Origin: Candidatus Metaruminococcus caecorum
GTDB taxonomy: Bacteria; Bacillota; Clostridia; Oscillospirales; Ruminococcaceae
Direction: 5' to 3'
Assembly: GCA_904420045.1 (NCBI GenBank)
Contig: CAJFTY010000012.1
Location: 27,766-91,765 of the forward strand
DNA: 64,000 nt
Positions within the stretch are counted from its first letter, which is position 1; every line of letters starts with the position of its first letter. Below the pieces are notes generated by a model that ran no database searches, had not been told where the DNA came from, and was given only the letters and a program-made list of their open reading frames with translations. The translations under genes and the position numbers were made by a program. Shown here piece by piece: positions 47,682 through 55,615 of this stretch.

Positions 47682-49133
47682 CTATTTTAGTGCCTCTCTT
47701 TTTTGCAGCATATTTTGCAAATAAGCGTATAATTCCGGATATTCATTTGCCATCGTGTCCAAGTAAAGCAACGACAAATGAATCACATGTTGTTCAAGTA
47801 TGCAAATTACTTGATCGGGTTTCTCAATATCTTTATTCGTAAGATAGCAGTTATGATAACAGTCACCCCCGCAAACATACTTCGCCCAGCATTCACGACA
47901 ATGTTCATTGGATATCACAGATAGTTGTTTGAAAATTTGACATTTTTCAAGACCAGTCAGGACATTTCCTATTTTAAATTCTTTCATACCTACAAAACTA
48001 TCACAAGGATACATATCTCCATTTGCCGCAATACTGACCTTGTTTTTTCCCGCCTGGCATCGATTTACAACAAGATACCGCATCAACAAACGCCTTATAA
48101 TCTTGCCGGCAAAATCATTATCATTTAAAATCATTTTTACATAGTCAACAGATCCACTTTCTAGTTCCTTTAAAAAAAAGGCAAACAGATCTGTGTATTT
48201 CTCTTTCATTGCTTCGACATTATTCAAAGTGATCGCATAAGGAGAATCTTTCTTAAGACGTACAATTTTCATCTGTACATTTTTAAAACCTGCTTTACGA
48301 TGATGTTTAAGAATTTCAACCAAGCTTGGAGTTTGATTGGTAACGACAACCATTCCCCAAATATCCTTTAACCGCTTTGAATACTCCTTGGAAGAATGTA
48401 TTTCGTCAATCCATCGTATAATTCTGTCATAGGTCCCTCTGCCGTGGGCATCCTTACGCATGGCATCCTGTATTGGCTTATCCCCGTCGAGACTGATTCC
48501 GATGTTAATATGATTTTCATTGAAATAATTCAGAATATCCGGAGTAAAACACGTCCCGTTGGTACACACCCATATCTCCATCGGCTTGCCAGTTTCTGTA
48601 TATAACCGGTCGGAAACTTCTTTAACTGTTTCAATAATATCGAAATTTAAAAGGGGCTCTCCCCCGCTGACAAAATCAATTCGATATTTTTTACAGTCTG
48701 GCAGATATTCATAATAAATAAATCGTAACGCCTTTTCCACCATTTCCTTTGTAAATTTCTTTTCTTCTTCTTTAAAAACTTTTCCTTGTTCCGCAAAACA
48801 ATATGAGCATTTTAAATTGCATCTATGAACCGGCGGAAGCGAGATTAACCCAGTAGCATATTCTGACGGCAGACTAACAACGCGTTTTTCATCTGAAAAA
48901 AACGTGTTGTTTTTTGCTAAGTTTTCAAGTTCTTCCATGGCATCAATCGAAGCCTGTCCATATTGGCTATACAAATTTTCCCATGTGATTTTATTCTCTA
49001 AATAATCAAAACAATTCGTAAAAAGCGTATCTAATTCTGCGAAAACAAGATTTTCATAATCAAATATGTAATATTTATCTTGATTCGTAAATCTGTGAAA
49101 ATGAGGTGTTTTAAAATTCTTTTTGTCAAACAT
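47682..49133 (-). CDS. Radical SAM/SPASM peptide maturase (third of three, SCIFF/QhpD-like layout)
   Basis: A 483-residue enzyme. The N-terminal 90 residues resemble a precursor-binding winged-helix region (YYIFDYENLVFAELD). The 4Fe-4S CxxxCxxC is C105-C109-C112 in CNLKCSYCF, followed by VSGGEPLLNF. The SPASM domain has CQAGKNKVSIAANGDMYPCD and CRECWAKYVCGGDCYHNC for two auxiliary clusters. This layout is that of thioether-forming (ranthipeptide/SCIFF) maturases. It is separated from the two other maturases by the precursor, an unknown and a BtrH-like gene, and probably carries out a different step. Confidence 0.92.
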   Translation of the reverse strand: MFDKKNFKTPHFHRFTNQDKYYIFDYENLVFAELDTLFTNCFDYLENKITWENLYSQYGQASIDAMEELENLAKNNTFFSDEKRVVSLPSEYATGLISLPPVHRCNLKCSYCFAEQGKVFKEEEKKFTKEMVEKALRFIYYEYLPDCKKYRIDFVSGGEPLLNFDIIETVKEVSDRLYTETGKPMEIWVCTNGTCFTPDILNYFNENHINIGISLDGDKPIQDAMRKDAHGRGTYDRIIRWIDEIHSSKEYSKRLKDIWGMVVVTNQTPSLVEILKHHRKAGFKNVQMKIVRLKKDSPYAITLNNVEAMKEKYTDLFAFFLKELESGSVDYVKMILNDNDFAGKIIRRLLMRYLVVNRCQAGKNKVSIAANGDMYPCDSFVGMKEFKIGNVLTGLEKCQIFKQLSVISNEHCRECWAKYVCGGDCYHNCYLTNKDIEKPDQVICILEQHVIHLSLLYLDTMANEYPELYAYLQNMLQKREALK

Positions 49134-49136
49134 TTT

Positions 49137-50168
49137 CTATTCCCCCTCAGCCATTTTGTTGATATGTTCTCCTAATTTTTTTTCGTCCAGTAGGATTGTC
49201 TGCAAAGCCATTGGAATTTTACCTGTGTTTTCTTTTTTTTCAGCTTTACTGTATTTCATAATAATAAATAAAACATTTTGATATTTGGCTAATAAAGCCC
49301 CTATTTCCTCGCAAATATTTGCATACATATTGCCGTGATTTTGCGAATACTGCTGGATATAAAAATACAAAATTCGCTTTTGAATATACAACAAAAAAAT
49401 AGAATTGTGGAGTTTGCGCAAAAACAAATGATGAAAGCCAATCTGGTTCATCTGTTCCTGAAGCATTTGTATCAGCTTTTCAAATGCTAAAATTCCAAAA
49501 TACTTATCAGCATGCAAAAGACTAAAGGTGGGCTTGTAAAAATTCTGATATATGTTTTTCATGTTTTGCAGAAAGACCGGCGTTTCTTCCTTGTCCTGTA
49601 AGGCCCTTGCAATATCTGGCTGAAAGGCCCAGGATTGATAGTGAGGATAGATGTGGCTAAATGGATTATCCTCTGACTGATACTGAGAACCACGAGCCAA
49701 TTCTAAATCAGTTTTATTTAATAAGCCCTTATAATAATGAGGTTCATACCAGTCTACAATCAGATAGGCATCTTCCATTTCCTTGCATATAAAAATAGCA
49801 TGCGAGCCGTGATATTTATGGTAAGCCAATTGATAAGGAAGATAAAACGTATCCACTGTAACGATTACAGGTGTTTCATCTTCTAATGCTTTTGATAAGT
49901 ACTCGTTTGCCATTTGGCGATGATCGAACTGTTTTCTGATCTCATATGGACGAAGCAACGATATTGTATCAAGGCTGGCAATATCATTATCAATGGCACA
50001 TTTGCATAGATCGGTTGCCGCTGTTAATGAGAAGTGCATTGCTATATCAATATAAAGATAAGCATTTGGCACTCCATAATATTGAAGCAGCTGATAAAAA
50101 CAATTTTTCAAACAATGATAATGAAAATATGAGTTATATGAATGCTCCGATTGAAAAAATGCAGTCAT
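49137..50168 (-). CDS. BtrH-like acyltransferase/C39-like protein (first copy)
   Basis: About 343 residues. The N-terminal half shows the BtrH N-terminal pattern: a helix with HCLKNC (Cys near residue 19), then PVIVTVDTFYLPYQLAYHKY, then HGSHAIFICKEMEDAYLIVDW carrying the His and Asp. In butirosin synthesis BtrH is an ACP-dependent acyltransferase with a papain/C39-like fold; the same fold also serves leader peptidases. With an ACP and a PCP in this cluster, acyl or aminoacyl transfer is the first guess, and leader cleavage the alternative. The ATG at 50168 is used; a GTG at 50180 is possible. Confidence 0.72.
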   Translation of the reverse strand: MTAFFQSEHSYNSYFHYHCLKNCFYQLLQYYGVPNAYLYIDIAMHFSLTAATDLCKCAIDNDIASLDTISLLRPYEIRKQFDHRQMANEYLSKALEDETPVIVTVDTFYLPYQLAYHKYHGSHAIFICKEMEDAYLIVDWYEPHYYKGLLNKTDLELARGSQYQSEDNPFSHIYPHYQSWAFQPDIARALQDKEETPVFLQNMKNIYQNFYKPTFSLLHADKYFGILAFEKLIQMLQEQMNQIGFHHLFLRKLHNSIFLLYIQKRILYFYIQQYSQNHGNMYANICEEIGALLAKYQNVLFIIMKYSKAEKKENTGKIPMALQTILLDEKKLGEHINKMAEGE

Positions 50169-50172
50169 AAGG

Positions 50173-50967
50173 CTACACACTTTCTAACAATTGATAGAGT
50201 AATTGTTTTTGATTTTGATAGGTTTTTATAATCATATTTTTATCCGGTTCAACTGGCTCAAAGTTATCTAGCGTATAGTATATTTTTTGTTGTGCTTGCA
50301 GCCGTAAAAAGAGCATGGATGGATTCAGAAATTGTAATTCAGGGGTATTTTTTACCGATTGACTATCCAGTCCATAATAAAATCCGTCGTTAAAAACACA
50401 ATTCCAGATTCCATTATTTGCAATTTGATTAAAATCAATCAGTCCATTTATAATATGAATCGTATTACAAGAAATTCCATGATAATAAAGTGCCGCCAAA
50501 AGGCAACTTCCTAATCCGTTCATCCCAATTCCATTTACATTAAATAGCGCCCCCTGCTCTTTTAGATACTGAATACCTATGAGCTGTGAAGCAATATTTT
50601 TTTTCCAGAATGGAAGTCCCTCTCTTTGAAATTCTCGATCAAGTTCCTTATTCTGATAATAGCTGTGTTTTGCAAAAAAAACACGAACATTATTTGTCAC
50701 TAGATGATGGATTAAATAATCATCTAAACCGCCTTCCGCCATTTCATCCTGAAAATTCAAAATGTATATAGGCGTAAATTCTGTGCAATGATTGGGTAAT
50801 ATATCATGTATTTCTAAAAACTCCTGGTTGGAAGATCCATACAAACATACATTGCGTGTAAGATCGTTTAACTTTTCCGTTTTCTGTGATTGTAACGAAA
50901 GGTTTTTCCAATCGTTTTCACAATAAGAATATAGAAATTTACAAAAACTTTCGTATGAGATATTCAC
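50173..50967 (-). CDS. Unknown cluster protein, possibly alpha/beta-hydrolase-like
   Basis: A 264-residue soluble protein. The central segment LFNVNGIGMNGLGSCLLAAL followed by YYHGISCNTIHIINGLIDF looks like the strand-nucleophile-elbow-helix unit of an alpha/beta hydrolase, but the elbow reads G-M-N-G-L-G with Asn where Ser is expected. I do not recognise a family. A strong AAAGGAG precedes its GTG start. First gene after the two precursor peptides, so it may bind or process them. Confidence 0.7.
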   Translation of the reverse strand: MNISYESFCKFLYSYCENDWKNLSLQSQKTEKLNDLTRNVCLYGSSNQEFLEIHDILPNHCTEFTPIYILNFQDEMAEGGLDDYLIHHLVTNNVRVFFAKHSYYQNKELDREFQREGLPFWKKNIASQLIGIQYLKEQGALFNVNGIGMNGLGSCLLAALYYHGISCNTIHIINGLIDFNQIANNGIWNCVFNDGFYYGLDSQSVKNTPELQFLNPSMLFLRLQAQQKIYYTLDNFEPVEPDKNMIIKTYQNQKQLLYQLLESV

Positions 50968-51038
50968 GTTTATCTCCTTTCAAAGGCATTATGTCCGCTC
51001 TATTATATTAACTTATAAGATGTTTGCCCACTTAGAGT

Positions 51039-51143
51039 CTAGCAGCCATTACCGTTGTTGTATACGTTGCAGCAGGGCTGAAAAACATTACAACAGAAAT
51101 TTTTTTCACCAATATTCGCTTTTTTTAACTGAATGACCTGCAT
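51039..51143 (-). CDS. Cys-rich precursor peptide 2 (34 residues)
   Basis: Small gene, ATG at 51143 and TAG at 51041-51039. The leader-like half is MQVIQLKKANIGEKN and the core-like half is FCCNVFQPCCNVYNNGNGC, with five Cys at positions 17, 18, 24, 25 and 34. It differs from the adjacent paralogue at four leader and two core positions; the last 15 residues are identical. It lies 20 bases after precursor 1 and directly downstream of two radical SAM genes. AAGGTAGAAGAA precedes the start. No double-Gly cleavage site. Confidence 0.88.
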   Translation of the reverse strand: MQVIQLKKANIGEKNFCCNVFQPCCNVYNNGNGC

Positions 51144-51163
51144 TTCTTCTACCTTCTTTCTAT

Positions 51164-51268
51164 TTAGCAGCCGTTGCCGTTATTGTATACGTTGCAGCAG
51201 GGTTGAAAATTATTGCAGCAATAATTTTTTTCACCAATATTTGCCTTTTTCAGCTTTAATACTTTCAT
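51164..51268 (-). CDS. Cys-rich precursor peptide 1 (34 residues)
   Basis: Small gene, ATG at 51268 and TAA at 51166-51164, with GGAG 11 bases upstream. The leader-like half is MKVLKLKKANIGEKN and the core-like half YCCNNFQPCCNVYNNGNGC; Cys at 17, 18, 24, 25 and 34. The region KKANIGEKN is identical in both peptides and is a likely recognition sequence. The core is rich in Cys and Asn, fitting sulfur-to-carbon crosslinks by the SPASM enzymes (sactipeptide or ranthipeptide type), though the actual modification is not known. Confidence 0.9.
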   Translation of the reverse strand: MKVLKLKKANIGEKNYCCNNFQPCCNVYNNGNGC

Positions 51269-51340
51269 GGTATGTATTTCTCCTTCCAAACAATAAGCGG
51301 ACATATGCCTTTATCAAACAGATCGAATCTGTCTGATAGC

Positions 51341-52618
51341 TTAAGAATCACTATATTTTGCTAAAATATATTCTTTTACCATGATAGAATGCGTAGGCTT
51401 CATGCAAAATTTTTCTCCTAAATCGTGCACATTCTTCATAAAATAGCAGCCGCCGGAGCAAACTCCCACAAGGCTACACGAGTAGCATTTATCTGGAATT
51501 TCATGCATACCTGGACGATCCGGATAAAAACCGTTTGCGTTTATGTCTCCTACACAGTAACCTTCCATTCCCGCATAAGATGGACAATTATACAATGTAC
51601 CATCCGGACATATTACAAAAAAGTTTTTTGTTCCATAGCCGCAAAAGGTTTCCCACATTCTAAAATTGAAATGGTATTTTCTTAACGTTTGGAAAATTTC
51701 TGGCACATATTGCATAACTTTTCCTGTGTGTCCGGTACGATTAAGATCGTCTATCGGGGGATCTACAGGGGCAACGCCAATTGATACAAACTCATTGAAT
51801 TTGCGTTCTGCCAAATATTGAATCAGTTCTTTAATATGCGGAGCATTCTCTTGGTCAATGTTAATTCGAATTGTAATTCTCAAACCGAAATCTCTGCACA
51901 TTTCTATATTTTGAATGATTTTATCAAAACTGCCGTTACCATTTGATCGTATACGCCGCTTATCATGTACGTTTTTCGGGCCATCAATTGTGACCTGAAT
52001 AGAATTTAATCCGACGCTCTTAAGTTCTTTCAAATTTTGTTCTGATAAGTTATAGCAGTTTGAAATCATATTATATTCCAACTCTATATCTCTGTCTTTC
52101 AGCTCATTTAACTTTTTAAAGAACTTGAGATTTTGTTTATGTCCCAGCATGGGTTCTCCGCCAAAAAGGTCAACCGTCACATTTTTTATTTGATTGTCTA
52201 TCGCATATCCGATAAGCCAATTTGCCGCATTTTCGGTTTCTAAATCGGAAATAACGTTTTGCGGATTCATGCAATCGTGATCTGTGGCAGAAACAATACA
52301 ATACGGACAACGAAAATCACAGTTAAACGTAGGGATAAAATACATAACAATTCTTGATTCCTGATCTCTGTCCCTTCGAACCTTAGTGAACAATTCTTTT
52401 TCCTTGTATGTATCCGGAACAATATATTCATCAATATACAGCTCTGAAATAGCATCCTTCATTTCTTCACTAATCATTTCCTGTAGATTGCCGTTTAAAT
52501 AACGGTTTATTTTTGATACATGTTCCGTTTTTAATTTATTGACTCCTCGAGTGACACTATTAAATAATATCGTTGAATCCTGATCTTCATAAAAATTAAT
52601 AAATTTTGACCATCTCAT
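51341..52618 (-). CDS. Radical SAM/SPASM peptide maturase (second of three)
   Basis: A 425-residue enzyme. The MRWSKFINFY N-terminus is the type seen in clostridial Cys-rich peptide maturases. The 4Fe-4S motif is C100-C104-C107 (CDFRCPYC), then DLFGGEPMLGH. The SPASM domain has CPSYAGMEGYCVGD and CYSCSLVGVCSGGCYFM plus a final Cys. It begins 4 bases after its paralogue ends, and the precursor genes follow 70 bases later. GGGGAG precedes the ATG. The pair may act as a heterodimer or on successive sites. Confidence 0.93.
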   Translation of the reverse strand: MRWSKFINFYEDQDSTILFNSVTRGVNKLKTEHVSKINRYLNGNLQEMISEEMKDAISELYIDEYIVPDTYKEKELFTKVRRDRDQESRIVMYFIPTFNCDFRCPYCIVSATDHDCMNPQNVISDLETENAANWLIGYAIDNQIKNVTVDLFGGEPMLGHKQNLKFFKKLNELKDRDIELEYNMISNCYNLSEQNLKELKSVGLNSIQVTIDGPKNVHDKRRIRSNGNGSFDKIIQNIEMCRDFGLRITIRINIDQENAPHIKELIQYLAERKFNEFVSIGVAPVDPPIDDLNRTGHTGKVMQYVPEIFQTLRKYHFNFRMWETFCGYGTKNFFVICPDGTLYNCPSYAGMEGYCVGDINANGFYPDRPGMHEIPDKCYSCSLVGVCSGGCYFMKNVHDLGEKFCMKPTHSIMVKEYILAKYSDS

Positions 52619-52622
52619 ACAA

Positions 52623-53855
52623 CTAACTCCCCATTTTGTTCTCTAGTTCTTTGTATTTTATTTTTAACAAAGCTTCTAAATAATCTTTTCTGCAAACCTT
52701 TTTATGTCCAGATTGGGTTGAGTTTAAAATGCAGCGGTAAGGACATCCGCCGCAACATAAGCCAACTAAATTGCAATTCATGCAGGATTCCCATGGCGCC
52801 AGATTCATCTGTTCCTGATACTGCGATGTTAATTTCTTTGATTCAACGTTTCCGACGCAATATTGTTTTCTGCCAACCAAGGATGGACATTTATATATGT
52901 CACCATTCACATTGACCATATACCAGTATTCGCTCATCATCCAGCAGTTGTTTAGTTCACCGAAAGCAATATTAAAACCATCCGCTTGCGCTTGTGATAT
53001 TATTTTTACAATTTCACTTAATACGTCCGGGTGTGGCATCCCGTCAGTAATCGTGTCATTCATACAAATCGCTAGGAATTTTTCCAGCTGCAACTTTTTT
53101 AATAAGGTTAATAGTTTTATAATTTCCTTGTAGTTTTGCTGATCGACGTTTATTCTGATCACAAAACAAATTTGGTTATTCCATTGGCGTATTTTTAAAA
53201 TATTGTTTAGTATAGTTGAAAATGTGCCGGAACCATCTTTATATTGACGTCTTGCGTCGTGTATTTTTGAAGGCCCGTCAATTGTAATTTGATAAGAAGA
53301 AATATTATGCTGATATAATTGTTTGGCAATTGTTCGATCTAACAGTACTCCATTGGTAATTACATTCATTGTAACGATCAATTCTGTCTTTCTCAGCAAA
53401 GCTGCAATCATTTCCATTGCCGGGACATTCATCAGCGGTTCTCCACCGGTTAGAGTAACATGAATTTTTTTGACATTCAGTTCTCTTGCCTTTGCTGTCA
53501 GCCAGATAACGGTACGCTCACACATCTCTTTATCCATGTATTCTGGCCTGGAATTTGAAAGGCTGTCTTTCTCAAAGCAGTATGGACAAGCTAAATTGCA
53601 GTCATTGGTTACAAATATCCAACATGATAAAGTATCCGATGAATGCAGTTTTTCCTCTATTTTTTGTTTGGCCACAGATTCTTCTTGTATTTCATCTGCA
53701 AGTAAAAATCCATTTTCCTCTAACTGAGCTTGAATTTCCGTTTCAAATGGCATTTGCAACTCTTTTTCTGTAATCAATATTGTATTGTAAATGGAATTAT
53801 AATGAAAAAATGTTTCGTCTTGAGACCAGCTAAAGTTATATTTTGACCATTTCAT
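52623..53855 (-). CDS. Radical SAM/SPASM peptide maturase (first of three)
   Basis: A 410-residue paralogue of the next gene. MKWSKYNFSW is at the N-terminus, the 4Fe-4S motif is C86-C90-C93 (CNLACPYCF), then TLTGGEPLMNVPA, and a SPASM domain with CPSLVGRKQYCVGN and CMNCNLVGLCCGGCPYRC. Its start codon overlaps the TGA of the ACP gene as ATGA, so the carrier protein and the maturase are translationally coupled. That coupling is the strongest sequence sign that the thiotemplate and radical SAM halves belong to one pathway. Confidence 0.93.
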   Translation of the reverse strand: MKWSKYNFSWSQDETFFHYNSIYNTILITEKELQMPFETEIQAQLEENGFLLADEIQEESVAKQKIEEKLHSSDTLSCWIFVTNDCNLACPYCFEKDSLSNSRPEYMDKEMCERTVIWLTAKARELNVKKIHVTLTGGEPLMNVPAMEMIAALLRKTELIVTMNVITNGVLLDRTIAKQLYQHNISSYQITIDGPSKIHDARRQYKDGSGTFSTILNNILKIRQWNNQICFVIRINVDQQNYKEIIKLLTLLKKLQLEKFLAICMNDTITDGMPHPDVLSEIVKIISQAQADGFNIAFGELNNCWMMSEYWYMVNVNGDIYKCPSLVGRKQYCVGNVESKKLTSQYQEQMNLAPWESCMNCNLVGLCCGGCPYRCILNSTQSGHKKVCRKDYLEALLKIKYKELENKMGS

Positions 53856-54166
53856 TTCGTATCACCGAATAAGAACATTTTTGCTTCCTGTTTTTTTGTA
53901 TCCCGAACCTGTTCGATTGCAACTTCCTCATTTACAAAACGGATCATATCGTCAACCGTTTTGATTTTTTGCGCTTCATCTTCTGTAATGGTGATATGAT
54001 AGGTTGTTTCGATATTAATTATTAACTCTACCATTTCAAGTGAAGAAAGTCCCAATGTTTTTTGGTCGACATGAGTTTGATCCCCTTTCAATAAATATTC
54101 TCCTGTGAAGTTTATGTTTTCATCGAAATAGTCGCTTACGATACTCTGAAATTCTTGCAAATCCAT
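53852..54166 (-). CDS. Acyl carrier protein of the peptide cluster
   Basis: A 104-residue protein, a carrier domain with the phosphopantetheine Ser at about residue 42 in LGLSSLEMVELI (the usual Asp before Ser is itself Ser). A 25-residue tail follows the four-helix core (QVRDTKKQEAKMFLFGD). The ATG at 54166 has AGAGGTG upstream; longer readings overlap the bactofilin-like gene. With the cluster PPTase, A-PCP protein and BtrH-like proteins it forms an acyl-loading and transfer set resembling the butirosin side-chain logic. Confidence 0.88.
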   Translation of the reverse strand: MDLQEFQSIVSDYFDENINFTGEYLLKGDQTHVDQKTLGLSSLEMVELIINIETTYHITITEDEAQKIKTVDDMIRFVNEEVAIEQVRDTKKQEAKMFLFGDTK

Positions 54167-54188
54167 TGTGTAAACACCTCTGTCTTTT

Positions 54189-54668
54189 TTAAATCTTTTC
54201 TGTTTTTTGAATAATGGTTTCTTCGGATTGAGTATACTGATTTTTATAAAATAAATGTTCGATCCTGCATTTCTTTTTAAATTCTGCTGTTGCCGCCCGG
54301 ACTTCATTGCAGGTTAAATCTTCGGCTGACAACCGATCGCATTGAATTTGATGAATGTTTAAAATACCATTATCTTCTTTTCGTACAATGGAGATTTCCT
54401 TCGCCTCCATTTGCTTCACTTTGACGTTTCCGCTCACATCCAACTTAATAATCTCCGCTTCAATGGATTGTAAACAGTCTATTCCTCCTTTAATATAAAT
54501 TTCTTTTGCTTTTAAATGTCCATGAATTTGAATGATTCCTATAATTTTTACCGTTTCCGCATTCACATTGCCCTTTAGGTTTGCAACACCTGTTACATGA
54601 ATATTTTTGTAATGGCCTTCCCCATATTGAACAAACCCCATTGAACTTTCTTCATCAAAAAATTTCAT
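54189..54668 (-). CDS. Bactofilin-like (polymer-forming) protein, first gene of the peptide cluster
   Basis: A 159-residue protein whose core (about 15-125) is made of short repeating strands such as NIHVTGVANLKGNVNAETVKI and IIQIHGHLKAKEIYIKGGID (parts quoted), the right-handed beta-helix pattern of bactofilins. The C-terminus is charged and Thr/Lys-rich. GGAGGATTGCT precedes the ATG. Heading a biosynthetic cluster is unusual for a cytoskeletal-type protein; it may scaffold the enzymes or exporter at the membrane. Confidence 0.72.
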   Translation of the reverse strand: MKFFDEESSMGFVQYGEGHYKNIHVTGVANLKGNVNAETVKIIGIIQIHGHLKAKEIYIKGGIDCLQSIEAEIIKLDVSGNVKVKQMEAKEISIVRKEDNGILNIHQIQCDRLSAEDLTCNEVRAATAEFKKKCRIEHLFYKNQYTQSEETIIQKTEKI

Positions 54669-54760
54669 AGCAATCCTCCATTATATTTTTGTAATCTATA
54701 TATTGCACAATAAAATATGTTTTTTCAACTTATTTCTGTGCAACTTTACCTTTTGTGACA

Positions 54761-54789
54761 ATAATATCATAGCTTATATTATTTGTCAA
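54761..54789 (-). promoter_or_regulatory. Promoter of the Cys-rich peptide cluster
   Basis: TTGACA (54789-54784) and TATTAT (54766-54761), 17-base spacer, minus strand, 93 bases before the bactofilin-like start. The -35 box is one arm of an inverted repeat TGTCAATA (54784-54791) / TATTGACA that also includes the -35 box of padR, a likely shared operator. Confidence 0.82.
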
Positions 54790-54811
54790 TATTATATTTT
54801 CGTGAATAGTA

Positions 54812-54840
54812 TTGACATTAAAACCTTATTTTTCTAAAAT
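54812..54840 (+). promoter_or_regulatory. Promoter of padR
   Basis: TTGACA (54812-54817) and TAAAAT (54835-54840) with a 17-base spacer, divergent from the cluster promoter. Confidence 0.8.
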
Positions 54841-54906
54841 ACAGATGTGAATCGATCTCTCAACTGAGTTCATTCATGTCCATTCCTTTTAGAGGTTGTT
54901 ACAGGC

Positions 54907-55242
54907 ATGAGAACTTCAGATAACTTAAAACGTGGTTCAGTTGAGCTGATGCTCCTTACATTATTGAAAGAGAAAGACATGTATGGTTATCAATTGTCTC
55001 AAGAATTGGGTAGGCGAAGTAGTGAACGATATAAACTACAAGAAAGTTCTATGTACCCGATTCTATACCGAATGATTGACAAAGGCTATATCAGTGACCG
55101 GCGGGAACTGGTTGGCAAGCGTAAATATCGCGTATATTATCATATTGAGACAGAAGGGCTTAACTATTTAGAACAGATAAAAAAAGAATATCTTTCAATT
55201 ACCGAAGGTATTTTAGAAATATTGGGGAAAAGGATTGACTAA
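54907..55242 (+). CDS. PadR-family transcriptional regulator
   Basis: A 111-residue winged-helix protein: LKRGSVELMLLTLLKEKDMYGYQLSQ at the N-terminus (quoted in part), SSMYPILYRMIDKGYI for the wing and recognition region, and RKYRVYYHIETEGL. Divergently transcribed from the peptide cluster across a 238-base gap with paired promoters, so it is the likely local repressor, possibly sensing the product or envelope stress. Confidence 0.93.
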   Translation: MRTSDNLKRGSVELMLLTLLKEKDMYGYQLSQELGRRSSERYKLQESSMYPILYRMIDKGYISDRRELVGKRKYRVYYHIETEGLNYLEQIKKEYLSITEGILEILGKRID

Positions 55243-55243
55243 T

Positions 55244-55615
55244 ATGCGTAAAGGACAAGGGGTACTTGCAGCAAAATTGTATTACAGACAAGTGAAAAAG
55301 AATTTGACCTGCCCTCGAAAAATTAAAAAAAAACTTTTATCGAGGCTAAAATTTGATTTAAACTCATATGTTGAAGAACAACCAGATATTAAACTTGATG
55401 AAATTATTGATCGGTTTGGATGTCCAACCGAGTTAGGGCATGCTTACATATCATCTTTAGAGACACCCCAGATTATAAAGCAAATGAAAAAGTCACAAAA
55501 GATTGGTCGGATTGCACTTGTATTTTGCAGCATAGCCATCCTATTGTTGATTGCGGCTATTGTGAAAATGATTTGTAATAATGCCAATATACTGTATCGA
55601 ATCGCCAAAATATAG
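55244..55615 (+). CDS. Small membrane protein partnered with PadR
   Basis: About 123 residues. The N-terminal 90 are basic and helical (SRLKFDLNSYVEEQPDIKLD, then FGCPTELGHAYISSL), resembling the cytosolic region of DUF1700/HAAS-type proteins often encoded next to PadR. One C-terminal membrane helix follows (IALVFCSIAILLLIAAIV). The ATG at 55244 is one base after the padR stop. It probably modulates PadR or links it to the membrane. Confidence 0.75.
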   Translation: MRKGQGVLAAKLYYRQVKKNLTCPRKIKKKLLSRLKFDLNSYVEEQPDIKLDEIIDRFGCPTELGHAYISSLETPQIIKQMKKSQKIGRIALVFCSIAILLLIAAIVKMICNNANILYRIAKI

